DNA of 40,184 bases from Nioella sediminis (GCF_001879695.1 NZ_MNBL01000023.1:1-40184); one strand, 5' to 3'. Positions 6,128-14,591 are shown, numbered from the stretch's first letter. The notes: generated by a model not told the origin, from the letters alone. Translations and numbers: made by a program.

Positions 6128-6553
6128 ATGAACACGACCCAGTATTACCCTGTCCTGCAAACCACGGATGTTGCGGGCACTGCCGCCTTCTATCAGGCGC
6201 ATTTTGACTTTCAGCCGATGTTTGCCGCCGATTGGTATGTCCATCTGCAATCCACCTCTGATCCACGCGTTAACCTTGCCATTCTGGACGGCCAACACGA
6301 AACCATCCCCGAGGCCGGTCGCGGGGTAACGCGCGGGGTGATCCTGAATTTCGAAGTTGCGGATGTGGATGCGGTGCATGACCGGCTTGCCGCCGCTGGC
6401 CTGCCGATGCTGAAACCGATCTGCGATGAAGCTTTTGGACAGCGCCATTTCATCACTGCCGACCCCAATGGCGTGCTGATCGACGTGATCAAGCCGATCC
6501 CGCCAAGCGCCGAGTTCGCCGCCCAATACGAGGCTGACGCCCTGCCTGTCTGA
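6128..6553 (+). CDS. VOC (glyoxalase/bleomycin-resistance fold) family protein
   Basis: A 141-residue protein with the vicinal-oxygen-chelate fold. The N-terminal strand [25 protein letters not shown] and the C-terminal module ([20 protein letters not shown], then [21 protein letters not shown]) are the two beta-alpha-beta-beta-beta units. Members are metal-dependent isomerases, dioxygenases or drug-binding proteins, and the exact reaction cannot be told from sequence. GGAG lies about 9 bases before the ATG. The gene is divergent from the TetR repressor with two operators between, so it is probably the regulator's main target. A strong terminator follows at 6583-6618. Confidence 0.88.
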   Translation: MNTTQYYPVLQTTDVAGTAAFYQAHFDFQPMFAADWYVHLQSTSDPRVNLAILDGQHETIPEAGRGVTRGVILNFEVADVDAVHDRLAAAGLPMLKPICDEAFGQRHFITADPNGVLIDVIKPIPPSAEFAAQYEADALPV

Positions 6554-6582
6554 GCGTCCCCCGTGCCTGCGTAGAAATACCT

Positions 6583-6618
6583 ACCCCCCGGAAATTCTGT
6601 TGCCCGGGGGGTGTTTTT
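6583..6618 (+). terminator. Intrinsic terminator after the VOC gene
   Basis: A 9-bp stem (ACCCCCCGG at 6583-6591, CCGGGGGGT at 6604-6612) is followed by G and five T residues. This is a standard rho-independent terminator. It isolates the VOC gene from the CoA-transferase operon that follows. Confidence 0.88.
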
Positions 6619-6718
6619 GCGTATTGCAGAGGGATCGACCGCTGTGCTGCCGGGGCGCGTTGACTCTCTCCCACGGCGCGCGGCAGGTTCAGCCGAGGAA
6701 TTCTACGGGAGTGAATCC

Positions 6719-7422
6719 ATGAAGAAAGTATATGGCTCTGCCGATGAGGCGCTGGAGGGCGTTCTCTTCGACGGGATGCTGATTGCCGCCGGGGGGTTTG
6801 GCCTGTGTGGCATCCCCGAGCTGCTGATCGACGGGATCGTGAAATCGGGCGTCAAGGACCTGACGGTCGCCTCGAACAATGCGGGCGTTGACGGGTTCGG
6901 GTTGGGCAAGCTGCTCGATACGCGCCAGATCAGGAAGATGATGTCGTCCTATGTGGGCGAGAACGCGGAGTTCATGCGCCAGTACCTGTCAGGCGAGCTG
7001 GAGCTGGAATTCAACCCGCAGGGCACCCTGGCCGAGCGCATGCGCGCCGGTGGTGCGGGCATCCCCGGTTTCTACACCAAGACCGGCGTCGGCACCGTGA
7101 TCGCCGAGGGCAAGGAGGTGAAGCAGTTCGGCGGCGAGGATTACATCCTCGAAGAGGGCATCTTCGCGGACTTGTCTATCGTCAAGGCGTGGAAGGCCGA
7201 TGACACCGGTAACCTCGTCTTCCGCAAGACCGCACGCAACTTCAACCCGCCCGCGGCCATGTGCGGCAAGATCTGCATCGCCGAGGTCGAGGAAATCGTC
7301 CCGCGCGGGTCGCTCGACCCCGACCTCATCCATCTGCCCGGCATCTACGTGCACCGCCTGATCCAGGGCGAGCATGAGAAACGCATCGAACAGCGCACCA
7401 CGCGCAAGCGGGAGGAAGCATA

Positions 7423-7423
<1 letters not shown>
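6719..7423 (+). CDS. scoA: 3-oxoacid CoA-transferase subunit A
   Basis: The 234-residue alpha subunit of a family I CoA-transferase of the succinyl-CoA:3-ketoacid type, which activates acetoacetate or related 3-oxoacids using succinyl-CoA. The CoA-binding [10 protein letters not shown] motif is at residues 25-34. [14 protein letters not shown] and the [16 protein letters not shown] block are typical of this subunit, as is the [13 protein letters not shown] strand. The chosen ATG at 6719 opens with [11 protein letters not shown], the family's usual start. The stop and the ATG of the B subunit share a base (TAATG), implying translational coupling and equal amounts of the two subunits. The likely role is ketone body or polyhydroxybutyrate-derived acetoacetate use. 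Confidence 0.95.
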
Positions 7424-8049
<626 letters not shown>

Positions 8050-8074
8050 CGCTGTCCTCTATAGAGACTGAGAG

Positions 8075-8103
8075 CGCCGCCCCAAATGGGCGGCGTTTTT
8101 TTT
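8075..8103 (+). terminator. Intrinsic terminator after scoAB
   Basis: An 8-bp GC stem (CGCCGCCC at 8075-8082, GGGCGGCG at 8088-8095) with a 5-base loop is followed by eight T residues. It is one of the clearest terminators in the window. It ends 2 bases before the stop of the convergent LprI-like gene. Confidence 0.93.
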
Positions 8104-8105
8104 CG

Positions 8106-8708
8106 TCAGTTCGCCCCGTAGCGCAGTTGCAACTCCTGAATCCGGTCGGAATAGGCGGCGTAAAGGCAAGGGTAGTCCGAATGGCATGCATTGCGCCCGC
8201 TCAGCCAGCCTTGCTGCTCTGACACGATGCCGGGATAGTGACGCACCTGCGCGTAGAGTTCGGCCATATAGAGATCCATCTGGCCAAGGTCGGGATAGGA
8301 GCAGATTGTCCGCTCCGCCGCGTTAAGGGACCCTTCGGAACACCAGCCGGGATAGTTGGCTTGCTGCGGCGGTGCAGGCTGTTGCGGGTATTTGCCGCCC
8401 CCGGCCCCTGCTCCCCCGGCCATCCCCTGAAGCACCGCGATGCGGTAGTCATAGGCCGCGCGGATGCAGGCGACATCCCATCCACAGCCGTTTCGCTCTG
8501 CCAGCCAGGCCTGTTGAGCGGACTGCACGCCCTGGATATGGCGCACGGCGGCGTAGGCCTGTTCCAGTTCCTGATCGCGCCAGCCTAGATCGGGGGTGGA
8601 ACAGATCGTCTGTTCGGTGGCGTTCAGAGACCCATTTGAACACCAGGATTGCGCCATGGCGGCGGGGGCAATGAAGAGGAAGAGTAGAATAGCGGCGGCG
8701 CGGACCAT
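8106..8708 (-). CDS. Secreted protein with two LprI-like (DUF1311) modules
   Basis: A 200-residue exported protein. The signal peptide MVRAAAILLFLFIAPAAMAQS covers about residues 1-20. Two copies of the same module follow. Each starts WCS-x-GSLNA-x-E-x-TICS-x-PDLG-x-x-D, continues with a helical AYAAVR or LYAQVRH part, and ends with two further cysteines. A Gly/Pro/Gln-rich linker near residues 105-122 joins them. The module resembles the lysozyme-inhibitor LprI / DUF1311 family, whose cysteines are usually disulfide-bonded in the periplasm. The start at 8708 is set by AAGGAG and the signal peptide. It lies 80 bases downstream of the lytic transglycosylase gene on the same strand, so a link to peptidoglycan enzymes is plausible. 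Confidence 0.78.
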   Translation of the reverse strand: MVRAAAILLFLFIAPAAMAQSWCSNGSLNATEQTICSTPDLGWRDQELEQAYAAVRHIQGVQSAQQAWLAERNGCGWDVACIRAAYDYRIAVLQGMAGGAGAGGGKYPQQPAPPQQANYPGWCSEGSLNAAERTICSYPDLGQMDLYMAELYAQVRHYPGIVSEQQGWLSGRNACHSDYPCLYAAYSDRIQELQLRYGAN

Positions 8709-8788
8709 GTGGCGGCTCCTTAATATGGCAGGCAATGGCTGGACCCAATGCACACCATTATAATGGATTACGCGCGAATTGGCATCCG

Positions 8789-9637
8789 CTAGCCGTTTGA
8801 CGCCACCATCGTGCGGAACACACAGCCATCCGTCACCAGTTCCGGCGGCGTCACGCAGAGCGCCCGGGCCAGTATCCAGGTGGCCATGATGCGCGGAACA
8901 TAGTCGCGGGTTTCACGGTAATCCGGCACGCCATTGGCGCCGCGCACCGCCCCCTCGCCCGCATTGTACCCGGCAAGGACCAGGACCGGGTCACGGTCGA
9001 ACTCAGCCATCAGCCAGTCCAGATAGGCAATCCCGCCGGCGATATTCTGATCCGCGTCGAACACATCCGTCACACCGAACCGTTCGGCGGTGGCGGGGAT
9101 CAACTGCATCAGGCCCCGCGCCCCGGCGCTGCTTTCGGCCACCGTATCACCGCGCGATTCCACCGCCATCACCGCCAGCACCAGGGCCGGTGACACGCTG
9201 GTGCCTATGGTTTCTTGCATGATACGGGGGCCATGCGCCTCGGCCATGGCCAGCAAAGTCTCGGCCCGGGCGATCGGCAGGCTGCCAGCTTCGGGCGCGG
9301 TGGACAGCAGCTGCATGACCGCCTGATACCGCCCGGCGCTGAAATCGCGCCCCGCCGGGATTTCCTGCCAGAACCAGTCTGCCTCGCCCGACGCGCCCTG
9401 CTGCGGTGCGGGCATGGCCGAGGCTGTCTCCACCGGGTCTTCCGACGCACGATCCCCGATCTGGATGTTGATCCGGGGGCCCGTTTGTCCCGGTGTCGGC
9501 GCTGTGACCCGGCGAAAGGTGAACGCTGGAAACGGCGGCGGCGCGGCCTCGTCTGCTGCCTCTTGCGCCCGCACGTCCTGCCCCGGCTGCAGGCAAACCG
9601 CAAGAACCACCCCCAGAATCACCTTGCGAATACCCAT
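8789..9637 (-). CDS. Lytic transglycosylase (SLT domain)
   Basis: A 282-residue exported enzyme that cleaves the glycan strand of peptidoglycan with formation of 1,6-anhydro-muramic acid. An N-terminal signal sequence (about residues 1-24) and a Pro/Ala-rich region precede the SLT domain at about 145-255. The catalytic Glu160 is in AVESRGD. The ESSAGARGLMQLIPATAERFGV, DADQNIAGGIAYLDWLM and LAGYNAGEGAV motifs follow in family order. It is transcribed away from the Tad pilus locus and starts about 300 bases from the first pilin gene. Such enzymes often open gaps in peptidoglycan for secretion machines, so a role in pilus assembly is possible but only inferred. Confidence 0.92.
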   Translation of the reverse strand: MGIRKVILGVVLAVCLQPGQDVRAQEAADEAAPPPFPAFTFRRVTAPTPGQTGPRINIQIGDRASEDPVETASAMPAPQQGASGEADWFWQEIPAGRDFSAGRYQAVMQLLSTAPEAGSLPIARAETLLAMAEAHGPRIMQETIGTSVSPALVLAVMAVESRGDTVAESSAGARGLMQLIPATAERFGVTDVFDADQNIAGGIAYLDWLMAEFDRDPVLVLAGYNAGEGAVRGANGVPDYRETRDYVPRIMATWILARALCVTPPELVTDGCVFRTMVASNG

Positions 9638-9941
9638 GTCACCGCCCGTTTGATCATTCTTTTTTCTAAGAGCATCATGCCCGACTTCCTATCCGAAAGA
9701 AAGCCGAGGCCCTGCGCCGCTCTCTTTGGGTCAAGTCGACATACCCGTTTGGAATGACGGAGTAATCCAATTGGTCATGCCACTCTCTTATTAACTGACG
9801 GCGACAACCAACCTCCGCAAAACAGACGCATTCCCGCCCCGTTTGAACAGCCTCCTTGACCTGCTCCAGGGGGAAGGGGCCTGCGACGATTGCAGGTCCC
9901 GGCCTTGGTGGGGCGCCGACAAAACAAGAAGGAACGAGCAG
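9638..9941. other. Intergenic region upstream of the pilin genes
   Basis: About 300 bases separate the divergent lytic transglycosylase and first pilin genes. No open frame here looks like a gene and I see no RNA gene. It should hold promoters for both sides, but I could not pick a convincing -35/-10 pair. Only the AAGGAACGAG ribosome-binding region just before 9942 is clear. Confidence 0.5.
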
Positions 9942-10103
9942 ATGTACAGAACATTCATGATCTCCGAATCCGGTGGCGCGACCGTTGACTGGGTCTTGAT
10001 TACCGCACTCATGGTCGGTCTCGGACTATCGGTGATGACGGTCATGGAAAGCGGGCTGAGTGCCATTTCCGAAGAACTCACCTCCCACATGAACATGAAC
10101 TGA
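9942..10103 (+). CDS. Flp-like type IVb pilin 1
   Basis: A 53-residue pilin precursor, MYRTFMISESG then GATVDWVLITALMVGLGLSV, with a short leader, a processing-site Gly11 and a hydrophobic helix. In Flp pilins a Glu lies five residues after the cleavage site and is followed by Tyr. Here the positions are Asp16 and Trp17. The C-terminal tail ends in Met/Asn (TSHMNMN) and differs from the other three paralogues. A ribosome-binding AAGGAA precedes the start. It is the first of four similar genes before cpaB, each with its own leader region. It should be cut by the CpaA peptidase at 21014-21535 and assembled by the Tad machine. Confidence 0.85.
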   Translation: MYRTFMISESGGATVDWVLITALMVGLGLSVMTVMESGLSAISEELTSHMNMN

Positions 10104-10306
10104 GCGGGGCGGCCTTGCGCCTCCACCTGCTGAAAAACCGCGATCACTCAGAGTTGGGGAAACCGCGCAATGCTTGAATTCAGCTTTATTAAAATCCCGA
10201 TAATTTCTTTTCACCGCCCAATTCGCGCCCCGATTGAACGAGATATTGCACTCATCCTGAAGGGCAGAGACCCGAGGGCAACACTTGAGAAACCTGGAGC
10301 AAGACA

Positions 10307-10501
10307 ATGATCAAGACCTTCCTGAATTCCGAATCCGGTGCCGTGACTGTTGACTGGGTCGTGCTGACCGCTGCCATCGTGGGCCTGGGCCTCGCCGTCA
10401 TGGCCGTCGTGTCCGCTGGCGTGCAGGACCTGTCCGGCGATATCCAGACGCAGCTGGAAACCGGCCACATCACCACCGCCTTCCCGGCCGCAGCCGACTA
10501 A
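10307..10501 (+). CDS. Flp-like type IVb pilin 2
   Basis: A 64-residue pilin precursor: leader MIKTFLNSESG, then AVTVDWVVLTAAIVGLGLAV and a tail containing VQDLSGDIQTQLETGH. The Asp16-Trp17 pair again replaces the usual Glu-Tyr. The LSGDIQTQLE block after the membrane helix is shared with pilin 4 and partly with pilin 3 (LSNEIRTQLE), so these three are closer to each other than to pilin 1. A strong hairpin with a 12-bp stem follows directly (10525-10554). This may make the pilin the most abundant transcript of the locus, as is common for major pilins, but expression cannot be read here. Confidence 0.88.
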   Translation: MIKTFLNSESGAVTVDWVVLTAAIVGLGLAVMAVVSAGVQDLSGDIQTQLETGHITTAFPAAAD

Positions 10502-10524
10502 GTCGCTGATACATATAATTCTTT

Positions 10525-10554
10525 AAGGGGCTACGCCATGTGCGTGGCCCCTTT
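10525..10554 (+). terminator. Terminator-like hairpin after pilin 2
   Basis: A 12-bp stem with one G-U pair (AAGGGGCTACGC at 10525-10536, GCGTGGCCCCTT at 10542-10553) around the loop CATGT is followed by only a short T-run. It probably ends or attenuates transcription from pilin 2, or protects the 3' end of its mRNA. Confidence 0.75.
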
Positions 10555-10600
10555 CGCGTTTCCGGATCAGTGACGATCGGGGTTTTCTGTTTCCCAATTA

Positions 10601-10642
10601 CTGCCGCATTTTGTCCATAATTGCGCATTTCTGCCGCATTTT
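10601..10642. repeat. 12-bp direct repeat upstream of pilin 3
   Basis: CTGCCGCATTTT occurs at 10601-10612 and again at 10631-10642, exactly 30 bp apart. A partial third match, GCGCATTT, lies between them at 10623-10630. The spacing of about three helical turns and the position 76-117 bp before the pilin 3 start suggest a regulator-binding array. No known consensus is recognised. Confidence 0.55.
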
Positions 10643-10717
10643 CGCCTCAGTTCGCCGCGATCTTGCCATGGTCTGCTCGGGATGCTGCCACATCCCTTAA
10701 ACCCTGGAGGATCTGCC

Positions 10718-10915
10718 ATGCGTGCAATTGCCCGCCTGAAATCGTTTGCCCTTTGTGAATCCGGTGTCGTCACCGTCGATTGGGTCGTGCTGACCGCTGC
10801 CATGGTCGGTGTCGGCCTTGCCGTGACCAACACCGTTGCTGCCGGTCTGGAAGACCTGTCCAACGAAATTCGCACCCAGTTGGAACGCGACCATATCGTC
10901 GAAGAATTCAACTGA
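10718..10915 (+). CDS. Flp-like type IVb pilin 3
   Basis: A 65-residue pilin precursor with a longer leader (MRAIARLKSFALCESG, cleavage expected after Gly16), then VVTVDWVVLTAAMVGVGLAV. The Asp21-Trp22 pair is kept. The leader contains a Cys at residue 13, unlike the other copies. The tail, LEDLSNEIRTQLERDHIVEEFN, is acidic and diverged. TGGAGGATCTGCC places a good ribosome-binding site before the ATG at 10718. The gene has its own upstream region with a 12-bp direct repeat, so it may be regulated apart from pilins 2 and 4. Confidence 0.86.
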   Translation: MRAIARLKSFALCESGVVTVDWVVLTAAMVGVGLAVTNTVAAGLEDLSNEIRTQLERDHIVEEFN

Positions 10916-11121
10916 TGCCTTCGGTTCCTCCCTGCCAGGCGGAACCGGTCAAAATCGCCTAGATCTTTAGGGATTTGGCGTCGCACTGTCCCTGCTCTGC
11001 CTTGTTTCTGCCCTGTCCGGGGGGCCATAGTCCCCCTGCCCCTCAGAGGGTTCGCGACAGAATGCGCTGCTTACCCGCCCACTTGCGGGCTACCCCACAC
11101 AAGGCAAAGCAGGAGCACGCC

Positions 11122-11355
11122 ATGTCCATGAAATCCCTTATGTCTTTTCTGTCCGACGAATCGGGTGCCGTCACCGTTGACTGGGTCGTTCTGACCGCTG
11201 CGCTGGTCGGCCTCGGCCTGGCCGTGATCTCGGTTGTGTCGAGCGGTCTTGAAAATCTGTCCGGCGATATCCAGACACAGCTGGAAGCCGACCATGTGAC
11301 TGCCGGGTTCTCCAGCAGCACGTCGACTTCCACGACCACGACCACGACCGACTAA
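11122..11355 (+). CDS. Flp-like type IVb pilin 4 with Ser/Thr tail
   Basis: A 77-residue pilin precursor: leader MSMKSLMSFLSDESG, then AVTVDWVVLTAALVGLGLAV with Asp20-Trp21. The shared LSGDIQTQLEADH block follows. It is the longest paralogue because of a C-terminal Ser/Thr-only stretch (SSSTSTSTTTTTTD). The last six threonines are encoded by three exact ACGACC hexamers (11332-11349). Such a tail could be flexible or O-glycosylated, but that is inference. CAGGAGCACGCC gives a ribosome-binding site for the ATG at 11122. A second ATG lies two codons on. A hairpin without a T-run follows at 11376-11394. Confidence 0.86.
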   Translation: MSMKSLMSFLSDESGAVTVDWVVLTAALVGLGLAVISVVSSGLENLSGDIQTQLEADHVTAGFSSSTSTSTTTTTTD

Positions 11356-11375
11356 GGCGCCCTGCGCCCGCCTGA

Positions 11376-11394
11376 GGGGCCGCTGGACGGCCCC
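11376..11394 (+). other. Stem-loop between pilin 4 and cpaB
   Basis: A 7-bp GC stem (GGGGCCG at 11376-11382, CGGCCCC at 11388-11394) with a 5-base loop and no following T-run. It could lower readthrough into cpaB or stabilise the pilin message, but it is not a standard terminator. Confidence 0.45.
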
Positions 11395-11529
11395 CCGGGC
11401 CGCGATCCGTGCCGACAGATGGTCGAGAGCCGACCATTCTTTTGCCCAATTTCTTTGCAAGGATCAGCCAGATGAGAGCATGTCGGCACTGACCGGCATG
11501 CCAGGCAGAACAAATCGAGGGGCAGTAGC

Positions 11530-12351
11530 ATGCGAGTCATATTCGGACTTGTCCTTATCATAGGCATTGGCCTCGCGGGCTTTGCGGTCTACGTGGCGAA
11601 GGACCGTTTCACGCAATACCAGGCCGCGCTGGAATCGCAGCGGGGCGAAATCGTGCCGACAACCACCGTCTATGTCGTGACGCGGCAGGTTCGCTATGGT
11701 GAACAGTTGCGACCGCAGGATGTGCGGGCCATCGAGTGGCCCGAGGAATTCGTTCCGTTCGGCGCGTTCACAAGCGCCGAGGACCTTTTCCCGGCGGACT
11801 CCGATGAACCGCGCACCGTCTTGCGCGTGATGGAACGCAACGAACCCGTTCTGGTCTCGAAAGTGACCGCCCCGGGCGAGGATGCCGGCGTCGCCTCGCG
11901 GCTGGAACGCGGCATGCGCGCTTTCGCGCTGCGCGTCGACGTGGCCAGCGGTGTGTCCGGTTTCCTGCGTCCCGGCGACCGGGTGGACGTCTACTGGACC
12001 GGCGTCGCGCGCGGAGAGAACGTGACACGCCTCATCCAGGCGTCGCTGCAAATCATCGCCATCGACCAGACGGATGACCAGGATCGCAACAACCCGACCA
12101 TTGCGCGCACCATCACGGTCGAAGCACCGCCGGACCAGATCGCGGCGCTGGCCCAGGCACAGGCGACGGGCAGCCTGACGCTGGCGCTGGTCGGTGTCCG
12201 CGATGACACGCAATCGGACACGATCGAGATCACGCAGGATACCCTGCTCGGGGTGCCCGACAACCCCGTCGAAACCGGCCCGCGGATCTGCACCGTCCGC
12301 AACCGTCGCGGGGCAGAGGTCATCGTGACCCAGGTTCCGTGCACCAACTGA
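11530..12351 (+). CDS. cpaB: Flp pilus assembly protein CpaB (RcpC)
   Basis: A 273-residue periplasmic protein anchored by an N-terminal helix (about residues 4-24, VIFGLVLIIGIGLAGFAVYVA). The SAF domain follows, with TTTVYVVTRQVRYGEQLRPQDVRAIEWPEEFVP. The CpaB/RcpC body comes next, including LERGMRAFALRVDVASGVSGFLRPGDRVDVYWTG near residues 126-156. Two cysteines near the C-terminus (CTVRNRRGAEVIVTQVPC) probably form a disulfide. CpaB is needed for Tad pilus assembly and is thought to work with the CpaC secretin, whose gene is next. A hairpin lies in the gap to cpaC, so expression of the two may differ. Confidence 0.95.
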   Translation: MRVIFGLVLIIGIGLAGFAVYVAKDRFTQYQAALESQRGEIVPTTTVYVVTRQVRYGEQLRPQDVRAIEWPEEFVPFGAFTSAEDLFPADSDEPRTVLRVMERNEPVLVSKVTAPGEDAGVASRLERGMRAFALRVDVASGVSGFLRPGDRVDVYWTGVARGENVTRLIQASLQIIAIDQTDDQDRNNPTIARTITVEAPPDQIAALAQAQATGSLTLALVGVRDDTQSDTIEITQDTLLGVPDNPVETGPRICTVRNRRGAEVIVTQVPCTN

Positions 12352-12370
12352 TCCACCCGATACCGTCTTT

Positions 12371-12397
12371 CGGCCCCCATCATCTTGGGGGCCGTTT
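12371..12397 (+). terminator. Hairpin between cpaB and cpaC
   Basis: An 8-bp GC stem (CGGCCCCC at 12371-12378, GGGGGCCG at 12387-12394) with an 8-base loop is followed by only TTT. It could be a weak terminator or attenuator splitting the pilin-cpaB part from the main assembly operon. Confidence 0.6.
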
Positions 12398-12556
12398 GCC
12401 GTTTCGGCCCAAGACTGGGCCATCGTGCTTTCCCGACAACATGAATATCGGCCTGCAAGATGCTGATTCTTGCGCCAGAAAGCGTTTTCGGGCATTGTGC
12501 ACCGAAAGGGGCCGTCAGAGCCCACCCGAAAACGTGATCAGAGAGGCAGGATCACA

Positions 12557-13969
12557 ATGAGCATTTTGCGCCAAATCTGCGCCGTCCTTGTGGGATGTGC
12601 GCTGGTCGTATCGATACCGACGAGTTCGCATTCACAGGCCCTCCGCGTGTTGGAAGGGGCCACGTCCGCAACGCTGCGCGTGCCGATGAACCGGGCCGTT
12701 GTGGTCGAAAGCGAGGCGCTGTTTGCCGAGCTTTCCGTCGCGAACCCCAACATCGCCGATATCGCCACGCTGTCCGAACGCACGATCTACGTGCTTGGCC
12801 GCGCGCCGGGTCGCACCACGATGACGCTGCTCAGCATCGAGGGGCAGTTGATCGCCAATGTCGAGATCCAGGTGGTGCCCGATCTGGCCGAGTTCCGTGA
12901 ACGCCTGCAAGAGATCCTGCCAAACGAAGAGATCGAGGTGCGCACCGCCAATGACGGCATCGTGCTTTCCGGAACCGTGTCCTCCGGTCAGGTGCTGGAC
13001 CGGGCGCTTGAACTGGCCAGCCGTTATGCGCCGGGCCGGGTCTCCAACATGATGATGGTCGGCGGCAGCCAGCAGGTCATGCTGCGGGTCCGCTTCGCCG
13101 AAATGTCGCGCAGCGTCAGCCGCGAGCTTGGGGCCTCGCTTGGCATTGCCGGCTCGGTCTTCGGCGGAGACGGTGGCGCGACCCTTGGAACGGGTGGCGC
13201 CAATGTCACGGGTCCGGCCACGTTCGGCGTCGGTCAAACGCTTGCTCCGAACACCACCGGCCGCAACGGCGCGCTCGGGGTCAGCTTTGGCACCAACAGT
13301 CTGCAACTCTCGGTCATGCTGGAAGCGCTGGAAGCCAACGGCGTGGTCCGCACGCTGGCAGAACCCAGCCTCAGCGCCCTGTCCGGCGCGACCGCGACCT
13401 TCAACGCGGGTGGCGAATTCGCTGTTCCGGTTCAAACGGAAAACGGTGTCTCCGTCGAGTTCCGCCCCTTCGGCGTGGTGATGAACTTCACCCCGACCGT
13501 TGTTTCGGATGAAACCATCAACCTGCAACTGTCAGCCGAGGTTTCGGCCATCGACACGCTCGTTCCGACGGTGAACGGCGTTCCCGGCCTGCGCACCCGG
13601 TCAGCCTCGACCACGGTGGAAATGCGTGACGGGGAAAGCTTTGCCATCGCCGGGCTGTTGCAGGACGACTTCCGCGATTCCATCGGCCAGGTGCCGTGGC
13701 TTGGCGATATCCCGGTTCTGGGCGCGCTGTTCCGCAGTGCCAGCTATCAGCGCGAACAATCGGAACTGGTGATCATCGTCAGCGCGCATCTGGTGTCGCC
13801 CACGCGGGGCGAGGCGCTGGCGCTGCCAACCGACCGCATCCGCATTCCCACGGAAAACGAGCTGTTCCTGCTTGGCCTCACCGCCGGGCGCGTGCCTGAT
13901 GCGGGCACCCCCGCAGGCGATGTCGCGCAACAGGATTTCGGCGGCTCCTACGGCTATGTGATGGAGTAA
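12557..13969 (+). CDS. cpaC: Tad pilus secretin CpaC (RcpA)
   Basis: A 470-residue outer-membrane channel for the Tad pilus. A signal peptide covers about residues 1-27, ending SSHSQA. The N-terminal domain (LRVPMNRAVVVESEALFAELSVANPNIADI) and a BON-like region come next. The secretin domain carries the family blocks VMLRVRFAEMSRSVSRELG, LAEPSLSALSGATATFNAGGEFAVPV, RPFGVVMNFTPTV and a final STTVEMRDGESFAIAGLL. The start at 12557 gives a proper signal peptide and has GAGGCAGG upstream. An earlier frame start would add a charged leader. It is followed 4 bases later by an OmpA-type lipoprotein gene that may help the secretin reach or stay in the outer membrane. Confidence 0.96.
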   Translation: MSILRQICAVLVGCALVVSIPTSSHSQALRVLEGATSATLRVPMNRAVVVESEALFAELSVANPNIADIATLSERTIYVLGRAPGRTTMTLLSIEGQLIANVEIQVVPDLAEFRERLQEILPNEEIEVRTANDGIVLSGTVSSGQVLDRALELASRYAPGRVSNMMMVGGSQQVMLRVRFAEMSRSVSRELGASLGIAGSVFGGDGGATLGTGGANVTGPATFGVGQTLAPNTTGRNGALGVSFGTNSLQLSVMLEALEANGVVRTLAEPSLSALSGATATFNAGGEFAVPVQTENGVSVEFRPFGVVMNFTPTVVSDETINLQLSAEVSAIDTLVPTVNGVPGLRTRSASTTVEMRDGESFAIAGLLQDDFRDSIGQVPWLGDIPVLGALFRSASYQREQSELVIIVSAHLVSPTRGEALALPTDRIRIPTENELFLLGLTAGRVPDAGTPAGDVAQQDFGGSYGYVME

Positions 13970-13973
13970 GACC

Positions 13974-14591
13974 ATGGGAATCCCGATGAAAACACTCCTT
14001 CTGGCCGGTGTCGCGGCGCTTGCGCTGACCGGCTGTGACCGCATCCGCAATGTGGGCGAGGCAGGCAGCTTCATGGATGAGGGCGGCTTTGGCGACCCGA
14101 CCATGAACAACGTTCTGGTGATGACCGGGCAGCGATCCTATGTCGAGGAGCTGTCGACCCGCTTCGCGCAGGAAGTCCCCACAACGATCAACTTCGCCTT
14201 CAACAGCGCCGCGCTCGATTCCCAGTCCCGTGCCGTTCTGCGCCAGCAGGCCCAGTGGATCCTGCAATTCCCCGAGGTGCGGTTCAGCGTCTATGGCCAT
14301 ACCGATCTGGTCGGGTCCGACGCCTATAACCACAGCCTTGGCCGTCGCCGCGCACAGGCTGCCGTGAACTACCTTGTCAGCCAGGGCATTGCCCGCAGCC
14401 GCCTGGACGCCCTTGTTTCGCTTGGGGAAACCCAACCGCTTGTCGCCACCCAGGACCGCGAGCTGCGCAATCGCCGGACGGTCACCGAGGTCAGCGGTTT
14501 CGTGCAGAACGACCCATTGGTGCTGGACGGGCGCTACGCCGATATCGTCTATCGCGCCTATGCCGGACCGCGCACCGGGGGCGGCGACTGA
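13974..14591 (+). CDS. OmpA-family lipoprotein of the Tad locus
   Basis: A 205-residue predicted outer-membrane lipoprotein. The lipobox ALTGC puts the lipidated Cys at residue 21. An OmpA C-terminal peptidoglycan-binding domain follows from about residue 70 (INFAFNSAALDSQSRAVLRQQAQWIL, then YGHTDLVGSDAYNHSLGRRRAQAAVNYL, then LGETQPLVATQDRELRNRRTV). It occupies the place that CpaD (RcpB) has in other Tad loci, but I see no CpaD similarity. It may anchor the CpaC channel to peptidoglycan. GGAG lies 6 bases before the ATG at 13974. A second ATG at 13986 would give a shorter leader. The stop of cpaC is 4 bases upstream, so the two are coupled. Confidence 0.88.
   Translation: MGIPMKTLLLAGVAALALTGCDRIRNVGEAGSFMDEGGFGDPTMNNVLVMTGQRSYVEELSTRFAQEVPTTINFAFNSAALDSQSRAVLRQQAQWILQFPEVRFSVYGHTDLVGSDAYNHSLGRRRAQAAVNYLVSQGIARSRLDALVSLGETQPLVATQDRELRNRRTVTEVSGFVQNDPLVLDGRYADIVYRAYAGPRTGGGD

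Noticed and set aside
9638-9941. Possible CtrA sites (TTAA-N7-TTAA) or a sigma70 promoter before the pilins
   Set aside because: I found only isolated TTAA, not the spaced pair, and no -35/-10 pair with acceptable match and spacing.
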